Origin: Bacteroidales bacterium H3 | GTDB lineage: Bacteria; Bacteroidota; Bacteroidia; Bacteroidales; Muribaculaceae | Direction: 5' to 3' | DNA length: 64,000 nt | Assembly: GCA_001701135.1 (NCBI GenBank) | Contig: DAAN01000019.1 | Span: forward strand, 137,025 to 201,024 | Shown: piece after piece, positions 1 through 8,679 of the stretch | Layout of the letters: each line of letters starts with the position of its first letter | How positions within the stretch are numbered: the first letter of the stretch is position 1 | Notes under the pieces: model-generated | Database searches by the model: none | What the model was told of the DNA's origin: nothing | The model's input: only the letters and a program-made list of their open reading frames with translations | Position numbers and translations under genes: made by a program

Positions 1-781
1 AGAACGGATTTATCATCTTCACAAGGAGAGCCTCGGGAAGACGGTAGAGAAGCATGAACAGTATGGCAAGAATCACACCCGGCTTGCGGAAGAAATCCAC
101 AAATGTTTCGATAAACTCATTCATCACCGAGCCGGCATTGCGGGGCATGCGGTTGGCATCGCCTGCGGGGCGGGGAAGAATGAATCCGTGGTAACAGCCA
201 AGAATCAGGAAGAAAGCCGACATGATGGCAAAAATCCATATCCAGCCTCCGGTGGCAGTGTGTCGCGTGGTGTTGATATAACCGGCGAGCACCACCAGGG
301 CACCCTGTCCCACAATCATCGAGCAACGATAGAACAGTGAACGGATACCCACGAAAAACGACTGCTGATGCTCCGTCAGGCCAAGCATATAGAAGCCGTC
401 GGCAGCTATGTCGTGCGTGGCCGAGGCAAAGGCCATGAGCCAGAACACTGCAAGGGTGAGCTGAAAGAAAGCCGATGCGGGGATGGTGAACGCTATCAGA
501 GCCATTGCCACCGCTATGGTCAGCTGCATTGTCACCACCCACCAGCGTTTGGTGCGCACGATGTCGACAAACGGGCTCCAGAAGGGTTTGATCACCCATG
601 GCAGATAGAGCCACGACGTGTAAAACGCCATAGTGGTGTTGTCGATACCCAACTGGGTGTACATGATTGTGGTAATGGTCATTACGGCCATATATGGCAA
701 GCCTTCGGCAAAATAGAGCGTCGGCACCCACCACCAGGGCGAACGGCTTCGGTCAGTTATAGATGCGGGTGATTTCTGCAT
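1..781 (-). CDS. AmpG-like MFS transporter, N-terminal part
   Basis: Inner-membrane transporter of the major facilitator superfamily, similar to AmpG, which imports anhydro-muropeptides for peptidoglycan recycling. About 260 codons are present; the C-terminal part lies beyond the left edge. The translation starts MQKSPASITDRSRSPWWWVP and has the family motif YFAEGLPY at about residues 23-30, then several hydrophobic helices and a DIAADGFY motif typical of AmpG/PAT-type permeases. The start codon at 781 lies inside the end of the upstream SpoIID gene (29-nt overlap), so the two are probably translationally coupled. The substrate is inferred from family and from neighbours; other small-molecule MFS roles are possible. 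Confidence 0.85.
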   Translation of the reverse strand, partial: MQKSPASITDRSRSPWWWVPTLYFAEGLPYMAVMTITTIMYTQLGIDNTTMAFYTSWLYLPWVIKPFWSPFVDIVRTKRWWVVTMQLTIAVAMALIAFTIPASAFFQLTLAVFWLMAFASATHDIAADGFYMLGLTEHQQSFFVGIRSLFYRCSMIVGQGALVVLAGYINTTRHTATGGWIWIFAIMSAFFLILGCYHGFILPRPAGDANRMPRNAGSVMNEFIETFVDFFRKPGVILAILFMLLYRLPEALLVKMINPF

Positions 782-2000
782 CGGAGAAATAGTGTTTTAA
801 AATTGATTCACAGGTGTGTCCTTCGGCCGCCATGGCGGCAGCGCCGATCTGACACATGCCCACACCGTGGCCCCAGCCGCATCCGTCAATGACGAAACGC
901 TCTGGCACCCGCTCCCCTTCGGAAGTGACCATAACACCTTCGGCGGTGACGGTGAAAGCCGACGATTTCAGATGCGTCGGCGAGAGCAATCGACGGATCT
1001 CAAGTTCCTTGCCCACAACAATGGAATCGCGGGTGCCGCGGATGAGCAGACGGGTTATGCGCCCCGACTTGCCGCGGGCGAGCGGTTCAAGCGTCAGGAT
1101 ATAACCGAGATCCACGCCCCCTTTTTCTGCAAGCAGCTGTCGCAACAGATGCTGCCCGAGTCTCTCCTGCCAGCGAAAAAATGAGGGTGAGGAGAGATCG
1201 TAGTCATTGAGCACGGAGGAGAGCAGCGCGCGATCGGTCGTGGCGCAGTAGACATGTCCGTCGGGAGCAGCGTCGCTGACCGAACGGAGGCAGGGCACAT
1301 CGGCATCCTCCCACGCGGCGGAGAATTCCTCCGTGACGCCGCCGCAGCATTTGGAAAAGCGGGCGTCGCACACATCGCAGTCGGCGGTGACAAGCACCAG
1401 ACCTCGGGTGGCTTTTATAGCATCGAGCACCGCCGGCGCTGCCGTGCGGGCAATTCCCTGATAGCGCTGGCAATGATCGTCGGCACAGACATCGAAACGG
1501 TTGTGCGCCTCGCGGTCGTACCACCGCACAATCTCTCGGCATCCGTGCTCCGGGTCGTGCCTAAGCCGGGTGTGGCAGCCGGTGGCAGGAGCTTCGGTTC
1601 GGGCCTGTTCGCGCCGGAGCATGGCCACAAGCCACGAACGCGACACTATGGCGTGGGCTTTGAGAAATTCAACCGGCGCATCGGCATTCATCTCCGATGA
1701 AATCACGCTGGCGAGATACTCCTCCAGAGGCACTATGTTGATGATCAGATTGTCGGGAGCAATCACAAGCGCACCGCGAAACGACTGCGGCATGTGTCTC
1801 TGCCAATGGAATCCGATTCCGATTTTCACATCCGGCAGGGTAAAGTAAGCCTCGGGCTGCCCGGGAGTGAACAGCCGCGAACCATCGGACATCACATCCG
1901 ACGCAAATGGGCCGTGGAGAGTGTACCTGCCATCCTCCGCGCCCAGAATTCCTACTTTTATTACCGGTTGCTCTGTCACTGTCGTGATGAATTTAGTCAC
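753..2000 (-). CDS. SpoIID/LytB domain protein
   Basis: SpoIID/LytB family, whose characterised members are lytic transglycosylases cutting peptidoglycan glycan strands. The 415 residues show EEYL (93-96), SSEM with the probable catalytic Glu103, KAHAIVSRSW (114-123), a CADDHC cluster (172-177) resembling the zinc-binding Cys/His of SpoIID, a second Cys-rich stretch (208-219) and the C-terminal GCGWGHGVGMCQIG (373-386). No signal peptide or membrane anchor is visible at the N-terminus, which is odd for a peptidoglycan-cutting enzyme. It starts 12 nt after the GT2-HIT gene and overlaps the AmpG-like gene. Family is secure; enzyme activity and location are inferred. Confidence 0.85.
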   Translation of the reverse strand: MTKFITTVTEQPVIKVGILGAEDGRYTLHGPFASDVMSDGSRLFTPGQPEAYFTLPDVKIGIGFHWQRHMPQSFRGALVIAPDNLIINIVPLEEYLASVISSEMNADAPVEFLKAHAIVSRSWLVAMLRREQARTEAPATGCHTRLRHDPEHGCREIVRWYDREAHNRFDVCADDHCQRYQGIARTAAPAVLDAIKATRGLVLVTADCDVCDARFSKCCGGVTEEFSAAWEDADVPCLRSVSDAAPDGHVYCATTDRALLSSVLNDYDLSSPSFFRWQERLGQHLLRQLLAEKGGVDLGYILTLEPLARGKSGRITRLLIRGTRDSIVVGKELEIRRLLSPTHLKSSAFTVTAEGVMVTSEGERVPERFVIDGCGWGHGVGMCQIGAAAMAAEGHTCESILKHYFSDAEITRIYN

Positions 2001-2012
2001 TGTGGCAATTAA

Positions 2013-4292
2013 TTAGTCGCGGTCGCGCAGACGGTAACAGGTGTCACTGAGGATTTTGAGCAGCGAGTCGCTGTCGAGTGCGCAGAAGTCGCATTCGCGG
2101 GCGCAGATAAAGCACCCCGCCACGTCGATGGCGCCGGGCGAAATAAGCATCTGTCCGGGATCTGTGCCGTAGCAGGCCGGCCGGTGTGCCCGGCGGGGTA
2201 TTACCAGCACATCCACGGTGCGGTCGTCGCGGCGCATCATATAGAGGTTCATGCGTGGTTCGGCCTCCCCCTTGTTTTCGGGAAGCATGGCCAGCACATG
2301 TACGATTTCGTGCATGCGGCTCATCAGCTGCTCCCGGGTGGCAACCGAGAAGAAGATGTGCCGGTAAGGGAAAGCGCGCGCCGCAGCCGACTCGAAGATG
2401 GGGAGGTCGGCAGAGCGCACCGCCTGGAAATGCATATGGTCGGGAGCCGACGCACCGCACTTTGCACCATTGTAGAACACCACCATGCCGGGTAGACGTC
2501 CCGACAGCTCCATCATGTCGGCCACGCGGCGCAGATCGCCGGGGCTGTCGGAAAGCGACTGCGGAGTGTGGGCTACAGCCGCGATTGTGAGATGTCGCGG
2601 AAACACCGGATAAGGATTCACGAGACCTTCATACCCTTCCATCACCGGATAGACCTCCTGAGAGTCGGGGCGGTTGTCGGCGCAGAGGAAACAAGGGCGG
2701 GCGGCGATGGATGCGGCATCTACTTTAGCGCCCGACGAGACGGCACGCGCGGGGTTAAAGATGGCCCGAAAGTCGAATTCGTCAGCCTCGATGTGGCGTG
2801 TCTCCACGTTGGCGAGCGCCTCGGTGTTGGTGCGGGCAAGCGGCCACTCCCTGAGCTGGTTGTCGACAAATTCGGTGATGCGGCGCGATTCCTTGCGCGA
2901 GGTCTGGAAATACTCTTTGGCGGCAAGACGTTTGCGGGCCTCGATCTCAATGCTGCGGAGCAGATCCTTATAGATGTTGTTGGCGTTGACGCGTTCCTGC
3001 GGGAGCGCGGCATCGGAATTGCCGCTCCAGCGGCGGCAGAGATACAGCGAGTCGAAAATGCGCCCTATACGGTGGCGCCGCGATATGCGCAGCCCCAGCG
3101 CGTAATCCTCGCCGTAGCTGACATTGGGCACCCCTATCTGGCGCAGCAGTGGAGTGAAGAACGCACGCGGAGCGCCCAGACCGTTGATACGCAGGGCGTT
3201 GTTGTGACCGTTGTCGTCGGTCCACTCCTTGTGGTCGATCAGACCGGGAGGCAGAGGATTGCCGTCGAAATCGGTAAGCTCGTATGAACCGATGACCATG
3301 CCGGCGCCGGTGGCGCGGAAGCAATCGACAATGCGGCTGAGCACGTTGCTGTCCTTATATTGGTCGTCGCTGTCGAGCTGCACTGCAAACCGGCCGCAGG
3401 CGGCATTGCGCACGCCATATTCCCAGCAGCCGCCGATACCAAGGGTGGTCTCCTCAGGGATCAGATGCACCACCCGGGAATCGGAGGCGGCAAGCGCGGC
3501 AAGCGTTTCGGTGGTGCCATCGGTTGAATGGTTGTCAACGACGATGACGTTGAATGAAAATGGAGCCGTCTGACTCAGAGCCGATTTCACGGCGTCGGCA
3601 ACGGTGGCCACGCGGTTGCGCACCGGTATTATCACCGATGCCTCAACGGGAAATTCCCCTTCATCGAAGCTGAGGGTGAATGTGCGCTCGTCGAGCCATG
3701 CGCCGATGCGGCGCAGATAGTCGGTGAACACCTCCTCGCGCTCGCGCTGCACGGCAGCGTTGCGGGGATCCACGTAGTCAAACTGTTGCTCGCCCGAGGT
3801 GCGGCGGTCGGCCACGGATGCCGTGTAGAGATATTCGGGCACATGCACTATGGCGGCAGGGCTGTGCTGGGCAAACCAGAGGCGAAGGGCATAGAGTCCG
3901 CTGTGCTCCGACTCCACGGGCGCGGTCTCGGTGCCGAAAAGATGCATCGACACCACCAACAGAGGGCCAAAATCGAAATCGTCGCGCACCGACCCGGGCT
4001 GGTATGGCGCAAGGGGGTGCGGCCCGTCGGGCGTACGGTAATCGCAATAGAGGAGCAGGGCGCCGGTGTCTTCGGCGAGCTGAAACAGACGTTGTCTCGA
4101 CGATTCCGACAGCTCAATGTCATAACCGTCGAGAGCCACAAGCTGCCACTCGGCGCCGCAGTCGCGTCGGCTGGTGAGTTCGTCGACAAGCTGCCTGGTA
4201 CCTATTGTGGGGGATACCCTCAGTATATTGGCAGGAGAGCCGGCGGCAGCGCTTGCACGCGTGCCGGTCTGATTGGTCAGAGTATTATCCAT
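2013..4292 (-). CDS. GT2 glycosyltransferase fused to DUF4922 (HIT-like) domain
   Basis: A 759-residue fusion. Residues about 215-430 are a GT-A family 2 glycosyltransferase: SVIIPVRNR (219-227), VVDNHSTDGT (251-260) and the metal-binding LDSDD (306-310). Residues about 530-759 match DUF4922: paired cysteines in RPCFLCADNRP (532-542), NPYPVFPRHLTI (559-570) and CGASAPDHMHFQ (612-623). The His-x-His-x-Gln in the last motif is the signature of the HIT/GalT superfamily of nucleotidyltransferases and phosphorylases. There is no signal peptide, so it should be cytoplasmic. It lies 52 nt after the amidase-like gene and 12 nt before SpoIID. A nucleotide-sugar-linked role in muropeptide recovery is an inference; the substrate is unknown. 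Confidence 0.85.
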   Translation of the reverse strand: MDNTLTNQTGTRASAAAGSPANILRVSPTIGTRQLVDELTSRRDCGAEWQLVALDGYDIELSESSRQRLFQLAEDTGALLLYCDYRTPDGPHPLAPYQPGSVRDDFDFGPLLVVSMHLFGTETAPVESEHSGLYALRLWFAQHSPAAIVHVPEYLYTASVADRRTSGEQQFDYVDPRNAAVQREREEVFTDYLRRIGAWLDERTFTLSFDEGEFPVEASVIIPVRNRVATVADAVKSALSQTAPFSFNVIVVDNHSTDGTTETLAALAASDSRVVHLIPEETTLGIGGCWEYGVRNAACGRFAVQLDSDDQYKDSNVLSRIVDCFRATGAGMVIGSYELTDFDGNPLPPGLIDHKEWTDDNGHNNALRINGLGAPRAFFTPLLRQIGVPNVSYGEDYALGLRISRRHRIGRIFDSLYLCRRWSGNSDAALPQERVNANNIYKDLLRSIEIEARKRLAAKEYFQTSRKESRRITEFVDNQLREWPLARTNTEALANVETRHIEADEFDFRAIFNPARAVSSGAKVDAASIAARPCFLCADNRPDSQEVYPVMEGYEGLVNPYPVFPRHLTIAAVAHTPQSLSDSPGDLRRVADMMELSGRLPGMVVFYNGAKCGASAPDHMHFQAVRSADLPIFESAAARAFPYRHIFFSVATREQLMSRMHEIVHVLAMLPENKGEAEPRMNLYMMRRDDRTVDVLVIPRRAHRPACYGTDPGQMLISPGAIDVAGCFICARECDFCALDSDSLLKILSDTCYRLRDRD

Positions 4293-4344
4293 GGCATTTA
4301 CATGGTAAAGGTGTTATGTTTTCTCAGAAGGCAGAATCGGCAAA

Positions 4345-7323
4345 TCATTTTTTCTGCTTTTTCTGCTTCTTGGCTTTCTTCTTTTTATTTTTCTTGTTCT
4401 TCTTGTTTTTATCCGCATTATCCTTAGTGGACACAGGCATCGGCTGGGCTTTCACCTCCGGAAGATCGTCACCGATAAGATATTGCATGGCGTCGGCCAC
4501 AAAGATATTTCGCGAGGCGGCATCTTTCATGCTTTCGATGGGGAAAGAGGCCACTACAACCCTGCCGGGATATTCCAGGCCCTGGTGTGAGCGGCGTTTT
4601 CCATCCACGGCTATCGCGGCGGGATATTTGGTATCGGAATAGCGACCGATGATGAGGCCACGGTTGTCGACCGGAGCGATAGCCTGCGGATTTCCGGCTC
4701 CGACCCAGCTGCCGTTGGCCAGCGATGCAATTTCGGAACTGCCGAGCACCGGCACACCGCTCATGCGGGCGCCGTTCTCGACCCTGAAGGTGCGGGTGGC
4801 CCGGGGCACTACGCTATCGTTGGCACCATCGGGCAGATAAGGCTTGTAGCCGAGCATATCCGAGGCAAACAGCGCCATAGTATCGCGGGTAAGCGAGTCG
4901 GCTTCAATGATTTCGCTGCTGAGATAGGAACCTGAGACAAGCAACGCACCTCCGCGGCGGCGGAACTGCTCGATGCGCTGACGCAGCGCCTTGGGGAAGG
5001 TCTGATAGAAACGGCCGCGATGAGCGGCTTTGCGGGTGGTTTTCTGCTGTCCGAGAATAAGGTCGACAGCCTTCGGAGCCGATGTGCTCTTCTCGAAAGC
5101 AGCCAACGATGACGACACGAATCCGCGGCCTGCATTGCGGAGAGCCACGCCGTGGATGTAGGTGTAGTCGCGGGTGTTGCCCGTGCGGATGTTGCCCTCT
5201 TCATCGGAACCGGAGGAACCGAACGACGGATTAGTGCTGGTGAGCGTGGACGATGGATCCATGTCATACTGATTACCTATGAAATGAACATCGGCTCCGT
5301 CGGGCACGCCATAGGCGGAATCAAACTCGAATCCGGCATACGAGGGTCCGTCGGTCCATGCCGGGCCGGCAACACGGGTATAGCCGTTGACGATTTCCAC
5401 CGACGGCATGCGGTTGTCCTTGTCATAAAGACTCAGTACCTCCGAGGGGAACGACACACCACCGTCGTTGGCGGCCACTATATAATATGAGTGTATTTTG
5501 TCATCACTGATTTTCACCGACCACGACGACACCGGGGTGGTGGCCACTGGACGGAACGCAAGCCCGTCGACGGCTTCGTAGACGATGTAGAAGGTGGGAG
5601 TGGCACTCTTTTCAAGCGGATCGATGGTGGGTTCCCACGAAAGTGTGTAGTAGCCGTTGGAGTCGGCGTGGATGCCGAATGTGTTCACCGGCAGGGGCTG
5701 CACCACGAAATTGAGATCATAGCGCCTGGCCAGGAACCGGCCTATCCCCTTATAGACGGCACGTCCTACCAGAAACCGGAACTCGGGATCCCAGGCCCGC
5801 TTCATATCCTCGAAGCTCTGATGCGAGAGCAGTTCGAGTATCATTGCGGGCACTTTGGTCTCGCGCACTTCATAATATTTGCGGTCGCGGTAGCTTCGGT
5901 CGGCCCAGTCGGGGTCATAGGCCGCGCGGATGTCACCCACCACCTGACGGGTGATGTCGTCGGTGAGGTCGCGGTTGGCATAGCGCGATGTGCCGTTTCC
6001 GAGGGGGTTGCCGTCGTCGGTGGAATATAGGCCGAGTGTGCCTACAGTTGTGGAATCGGTGTGGAAGCCGGCGTCGGTGTGGAATGCCAGAGCCATGTCG
6101 ACCGGGATGCCGAGACCGATGGTGTCGGGAAACATTTCAGAGCCTCCGGCCATATGGTTGACCCAGAGGGCGCGTGATTTGTAATCGTCAATGTAGTCAT
6201 CGCCGTCGGGGGTATCGTAGACCCATGTGGGGAATCCGGCTCCCTGCAGATAATAGCGCGAGCCTTCAAGATAGGCGGGGTAGCCCGAGACAGCATATTC
6301 GCCCGAACCGCCGCGGGCCACAAAACCCATGCCGCCGCCCACTTTCACGGCGTCGGCCGACACCACGGCATCATCATCTTCCGACATATTCGTCAGTGTC
6401 ACCAGCGGCTTTTCCTGAAGGCCGGCAGCAAAAGGATAGGTGCCGATATAGACCCATGTGCCGCCACCCATGCGCTGGTTCACAACCACCTGCGAAGAAC
6501 CGCCGAGGTGGTTCACCGTGTAGGTGGCGTCGGGGGCACTGTTGGGATATGACTGATACGAAACATACACGGCGCGACGGCCGGCCTCGGTCACGGAGCC
6601 ATACCAGTTGGCGGTGGAGCAATGGGCTGAATCGCCGATGCTGACAGTTTTCACCTTGCCGGAGCGCCCCATGGTGAAGGGGTTCTCACCATTCTCTATG
6701 TAGTTTCGTCGAAGACCGTAGCCCGTGTTTTCAAGTTCCCAGCGATGACGGCCTGCCGTGGTGGAGAATCGCTTGTCGCCCTGATTTACGTCATAGTCAA
6801 CGATTGTGGCGGTTTTCGAGAAATCGCGTTCACGCGGCAGCATCACATATGCGCCGGCATTTTCAAGCATCGGCACAAGATAAGGGTCGACAAACGAGCG
6901 GGAAAGCAGATCCTCCACGGTGCCGAAAAGGCGCGGGCGCTGCCATTTCCAGCCGTTGTCGTAATATTTTCCATGGCTGGGCCAAATTGCCAGCGTGCGT
7001 CCCTGCATGCCGTCGGGTGCCTCGGCCACCGAGGGGAGAGTGACGAATGATTCAGGCGCTTCGATAGGATCGTTGGAGCCTTGCACCACTAATGGCTCTT
7101 TGGGTGCTGAGGACTTTTTGGCCGCTTTGCGGCTGCGCTTGTTGCGTTTCCTTTTCCCGGAAGATTTTTTACGACGTTTTTTCTTCTTTTTAGCGCCTGC
7201 CGAAGCCTGCGATGTGCTTTGCCCGGCATAAGCCTCGAAACCGACGCCGTCGGGCAGGACTACAGTGAGCGACACCAGGGCTATTACACATATTCTTAAA
7301 AGGGAGGATATTTTTCGGTACAT
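4345..7323 (-). CDS. secreted amidase-like / xanthan lyase-type multidomain protein
   Basis: A 992-residue exported protein with an N-terminal hydrophobic signal (about 1-34) and a very basic Lys/Arg segment (45-70). An N-acetylmuramoyl-L-alanine amidase-like fold appears split: WPSHGKYYD (114-122) supplies a likely zinc histidine, and HTDAGFHTD and MILELLSHQS further on resemble the remaining metal and catalytic regions. A golvesin/xanthan-lyase type beta domain lies between (TYTVNHLGGSSQVVVNQ), followed by a fibronectin-III-like segment and an end rich in lysine. Bacteroidales homologues are usually named xanthan lyase, but the context (SpoIID, AmpG) fits peptidoglycan hydrolysis better. 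Activity is not proven from sequence. Confidence 0.75.
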   Translation of the reverse strand: MYRKISSLLRICVIALVSLTVVLPDGVGFEAYAGQSTSQASAGAKKKKKRRKKSSGKRKRNKRSRKAAKKSSAPKEPLVVQGSNDPIEAPESFVTLPSVAEAPDGMQGRTLAIWPSHGKYYDNGWKWQRPRLFGTVEDLLSRSFVDPYLVPMLENAGAYVMLPRERDFSKTATIVDYDVNQGDKRFSTTAGRHRWELENTGYGLRRNYIENGENPFTMGRSGKVKTVSIGDSAHCSTANWYGSVTEAGRRAVYVSYQSYPNSAPDATYTVNHLGGSSQVVVNQRMGGGTWVYIGTYPFAAGLQEKPLVTLTNMSEDDDAVVSADAVKVGGGMGFVARGGSGEYAVSGYPAYLEGSRYYLQGAGFPTWVYDTPDGDDYIDDYKSRALWVNHMAGGSEMFPDTIGLGIPVDMALAFHTDAGFHTDSTTVGTLGLYSTDDGNPLGNGTSRYANRDLTDDITRQVVGDIRAAYDPDWADRSYRDRKYYEVRETKVPAMILELLSHQSFEDMKRAWDPEFRFLVGRAVYKGIGRFLARRYDLNFVVQPLPVNTFGIHADSNGYYTLSWEPTIDPLEKSATPTFYIVYEAVDGLAFRPVATTPVSSWSVKISDDKIHSYYIVAANDGGVSFPSEVLSLYDKDNRMPSVEIVNGYTRVAGPAWTDGPSYAGFEFDSAYGVPDGADVHFIGNQYDMDPSSTLTSTNPSFGSSGSDEEGNIRTGNTRDYTYIHGVALRNAGRGFVSSSLAAFEKSTSAPKAVDLILGQQKTTRKAAHRGRFYQTFPKALRQRIEQFRRRGGALLVSGSYLSSEIIEADSLTRDTMALFASDMLGYKPYLPDGANDSVVPRATRTFRVENGARMSGVPVLGSSEIASLANGSWVGAGNPQAIAPVDNRGLIIGRYSDTKYPAAIAVDGKRRSHQGLEYPGRVVVASFPIESMKDAASRNIFVADAMQYLIGDDLPEVKAQPMPVSTKDNADKNKKNKKNKKKKAKKQKKQKK

Positions 7324-7377
7324 CAGGAATTCTAATCGGGTTATTTGCAGTCAGGTTTGCGGTTGCGGGCAGCGTTA

Positions 7378-8553
7378 TTATTTCACAGGCGCGCCTCGCC
7401 ATGTGTAGTTTCGCCGGACGGGTCTTCCGCTGCGATAGCGGCTCTTGAGATTCGGGTACCAACGCCAGAGCATCTGCCACCACAGCAGAGCCGGAGCCAG
7501 CCTTACCTCAAGTGCACGGCCGCTGCGGCACCAGTTCACCGTCAGCGGTATCCACAACGCAGGGATAGTGGCGGCGAAAAGACATGCCGGCCACCAGTTG
7601 GGCAGCGAGAAGACGCATCCGACGGTAACAGCCGCCAGCCACACCCACATGGCGCATGTGCCGGCACCCATGGTCAGACGAGGCCAAAGCGGCAGACGAC
7701 GCTCGGTGAAGCGATGACGCAGACGCAGCTCGCTGTAAGCCCGGCGGGGATGCTGGAAACGCACATTCACCAGCGCGTCGTCCGATAAAACAACCGCCGT
7801 GTTGCTTCGGTTCGTGATCTGGTTCACAAATATATCATCGTCGCCATGATGCAGATTCAGCGATCGGGAGAACCCTTTGGCCTTGAAAAAGAGGTCGCGC
7901 CTGTATGCCAGGTTGAAACCGGTGCCGCGATAGGGATGCCCGTGCATGGCGGGCTGCAGCCAGGTGACGGCACGCGCCACCTCGTCGAACCTGTTCCATG
8001 AGCGGCCAAGCCCGTGGATACGCGCCCATCCGAGCACCACTTGCCGGTGTCCCCCTTCGGCTGTGAAGGGGAATGCCATGCGGCGCACCCACAGTGGCGA
8101 CTTCACGCGACAACGCGCCGTGGTAAGCAAAACCACATCGTGGCGGGCAGCTTTGATGCCAAGAGAGATGGAGAGTTTTTTGCGCGAAAGATTCCGGGCC
8201 TCCTCGGGCACGTAAGTTATATAAAGATTCTTGAACTCGTTGCTAAAATAATTCACCACATCGGTGATCTCCTCGGCGCAGCCGTCGTTGACCACCACCA
8301 CCTCGAACTTGTCCGCGGGATAACCCTGAGTGAGTATGTCGGGGAGCATCTTGCGCAGATCGGCCGCATTGTCGCGCGCATACACCACCACCGACACCGT
8401 AGGCAGCGCCTCATCGGGCACTTCGGGCTGCGGAGCGGTGACGCGCACCCGCGTACGCATTCTGTAAAACGTCAACAAAAAAATCATGGCGGCGAGTGCC
8501 ACACCAAGGCACACCCACACCACAGGCAATATATCGTGAAAAGAGAAATACAT
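7378..8553 (-). CDS. membrane-bound family 2 glycosyltransferase
   Basis: A 391-residue GT2 enzyme anchored by one N-terminal helix (about 7-30) and two or three C-terminal helices (about 300-350). The catalytic domain contains VSVVVYARDNAADL (53-66), the nucleotide-binding VVVNDGCAEE, and a GDDDIFVN motif where the acceptor-site acidic residues are expected. This is the first gene of the minus-strand operon that continues into the amidase-like gene 54 nt downstream. A promoter box at 8600-8607 and a duplicated 23-bp leader precede it. The sugar and acceptor cannot be told from sequence; it may build or modify a surface glycan or a lipid-linked intermediate. Confidence 0.85.
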   Translation of the reverse strand: MYFSFHDILPVVWVCLGVALAAMIFLLTFYRMRTRVRVTAPQPEVPDEALPTVSVVVYARDNAADLRKMLPDILTQGYPADKFEVVVVNDGCAEEITDVVNYFSNEFKNLYITYVPEEARNLSRKKLSISLGIKAARHDVVLLTTARCRVKSPLWVRRMAFPFTAEGGHRQVVLGWARIHGLGRSWNRFDEVARAVTWLQPAMHGHPYRGTGFNLAYRRDLFFKAKGFSRSLNLHHGDDDIFVNQITNRSNTAVVLSDDALVNVRFQHPRRAYSELRLRHRFTERRLPLWPRLTMGAGTCAMWVWLAAVTVGCVFSLPNWWPACLFAATIPALWIPLTVNWCRSGRALEVRLAPALLWWQMLWRWYPNLKSRYRSGRPVRRNYTWRGAPVK

Positions 8554-8554
8554 T

Positions 8555-8600
8555 TCTTAATATCAGAATATCTCAACTCTTAATATCAGAATATCTCAAC
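8555..8600. repeat. perfect 23-bp tandem duplication in 5' leader
   Basis: Positions 8555-8577 and 8578-8600 are identical 23-bp units placed head to tail. They fill almost the whole leader between the minus-strand promoter box and the start codon of the glycosyltransferase gene at 8553. Confidence 0.95.
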
Positions 8601-8607
8601 AAAGTTA
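8600..8607 (-). promoter_or_regulatory. -7 box TAACTTTG for GT2-AmpG operon
   Basis: Read on the minus strand this is a perfect TAnnTTTG box, the -7 element of the Bacteroidetes primary sigma factor. It would start transcription near 8596, giving a leader of about 43 nt made of the two 23-bp repeats. No clear TTTG -33 box was seen. Confidence 0.65.
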
Positions 8608-8661
8608 ACACTTTTCTTTGAATTTTCCTTTTGAGGGAGGGAAAATAAGGGATAAAATTGC

Positions 8662-8669
8662 TAACTTTG
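8662..8669 (+). promoter_or_regulatory. -7 box TAACTTTG for folB
   Basis: Perfect TAnnTTTG box 10 nt before the folB ATG. The expected transcription start lies 4-7 nt before or at the start codon, so the mRNA would be nearly leaderless. The box is divergent from the operon promoter at 8600-8607. Confidence 0.65.
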
Positions 8670-8679
8670 TGCATTGTAT

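Noticed and set aside
117..734. 205-codon open frame on the minus strand
   Set aside because: It is a shifted reading of the AmpG-like gene; the true frame gives helices and the YFAEGLPY motif.
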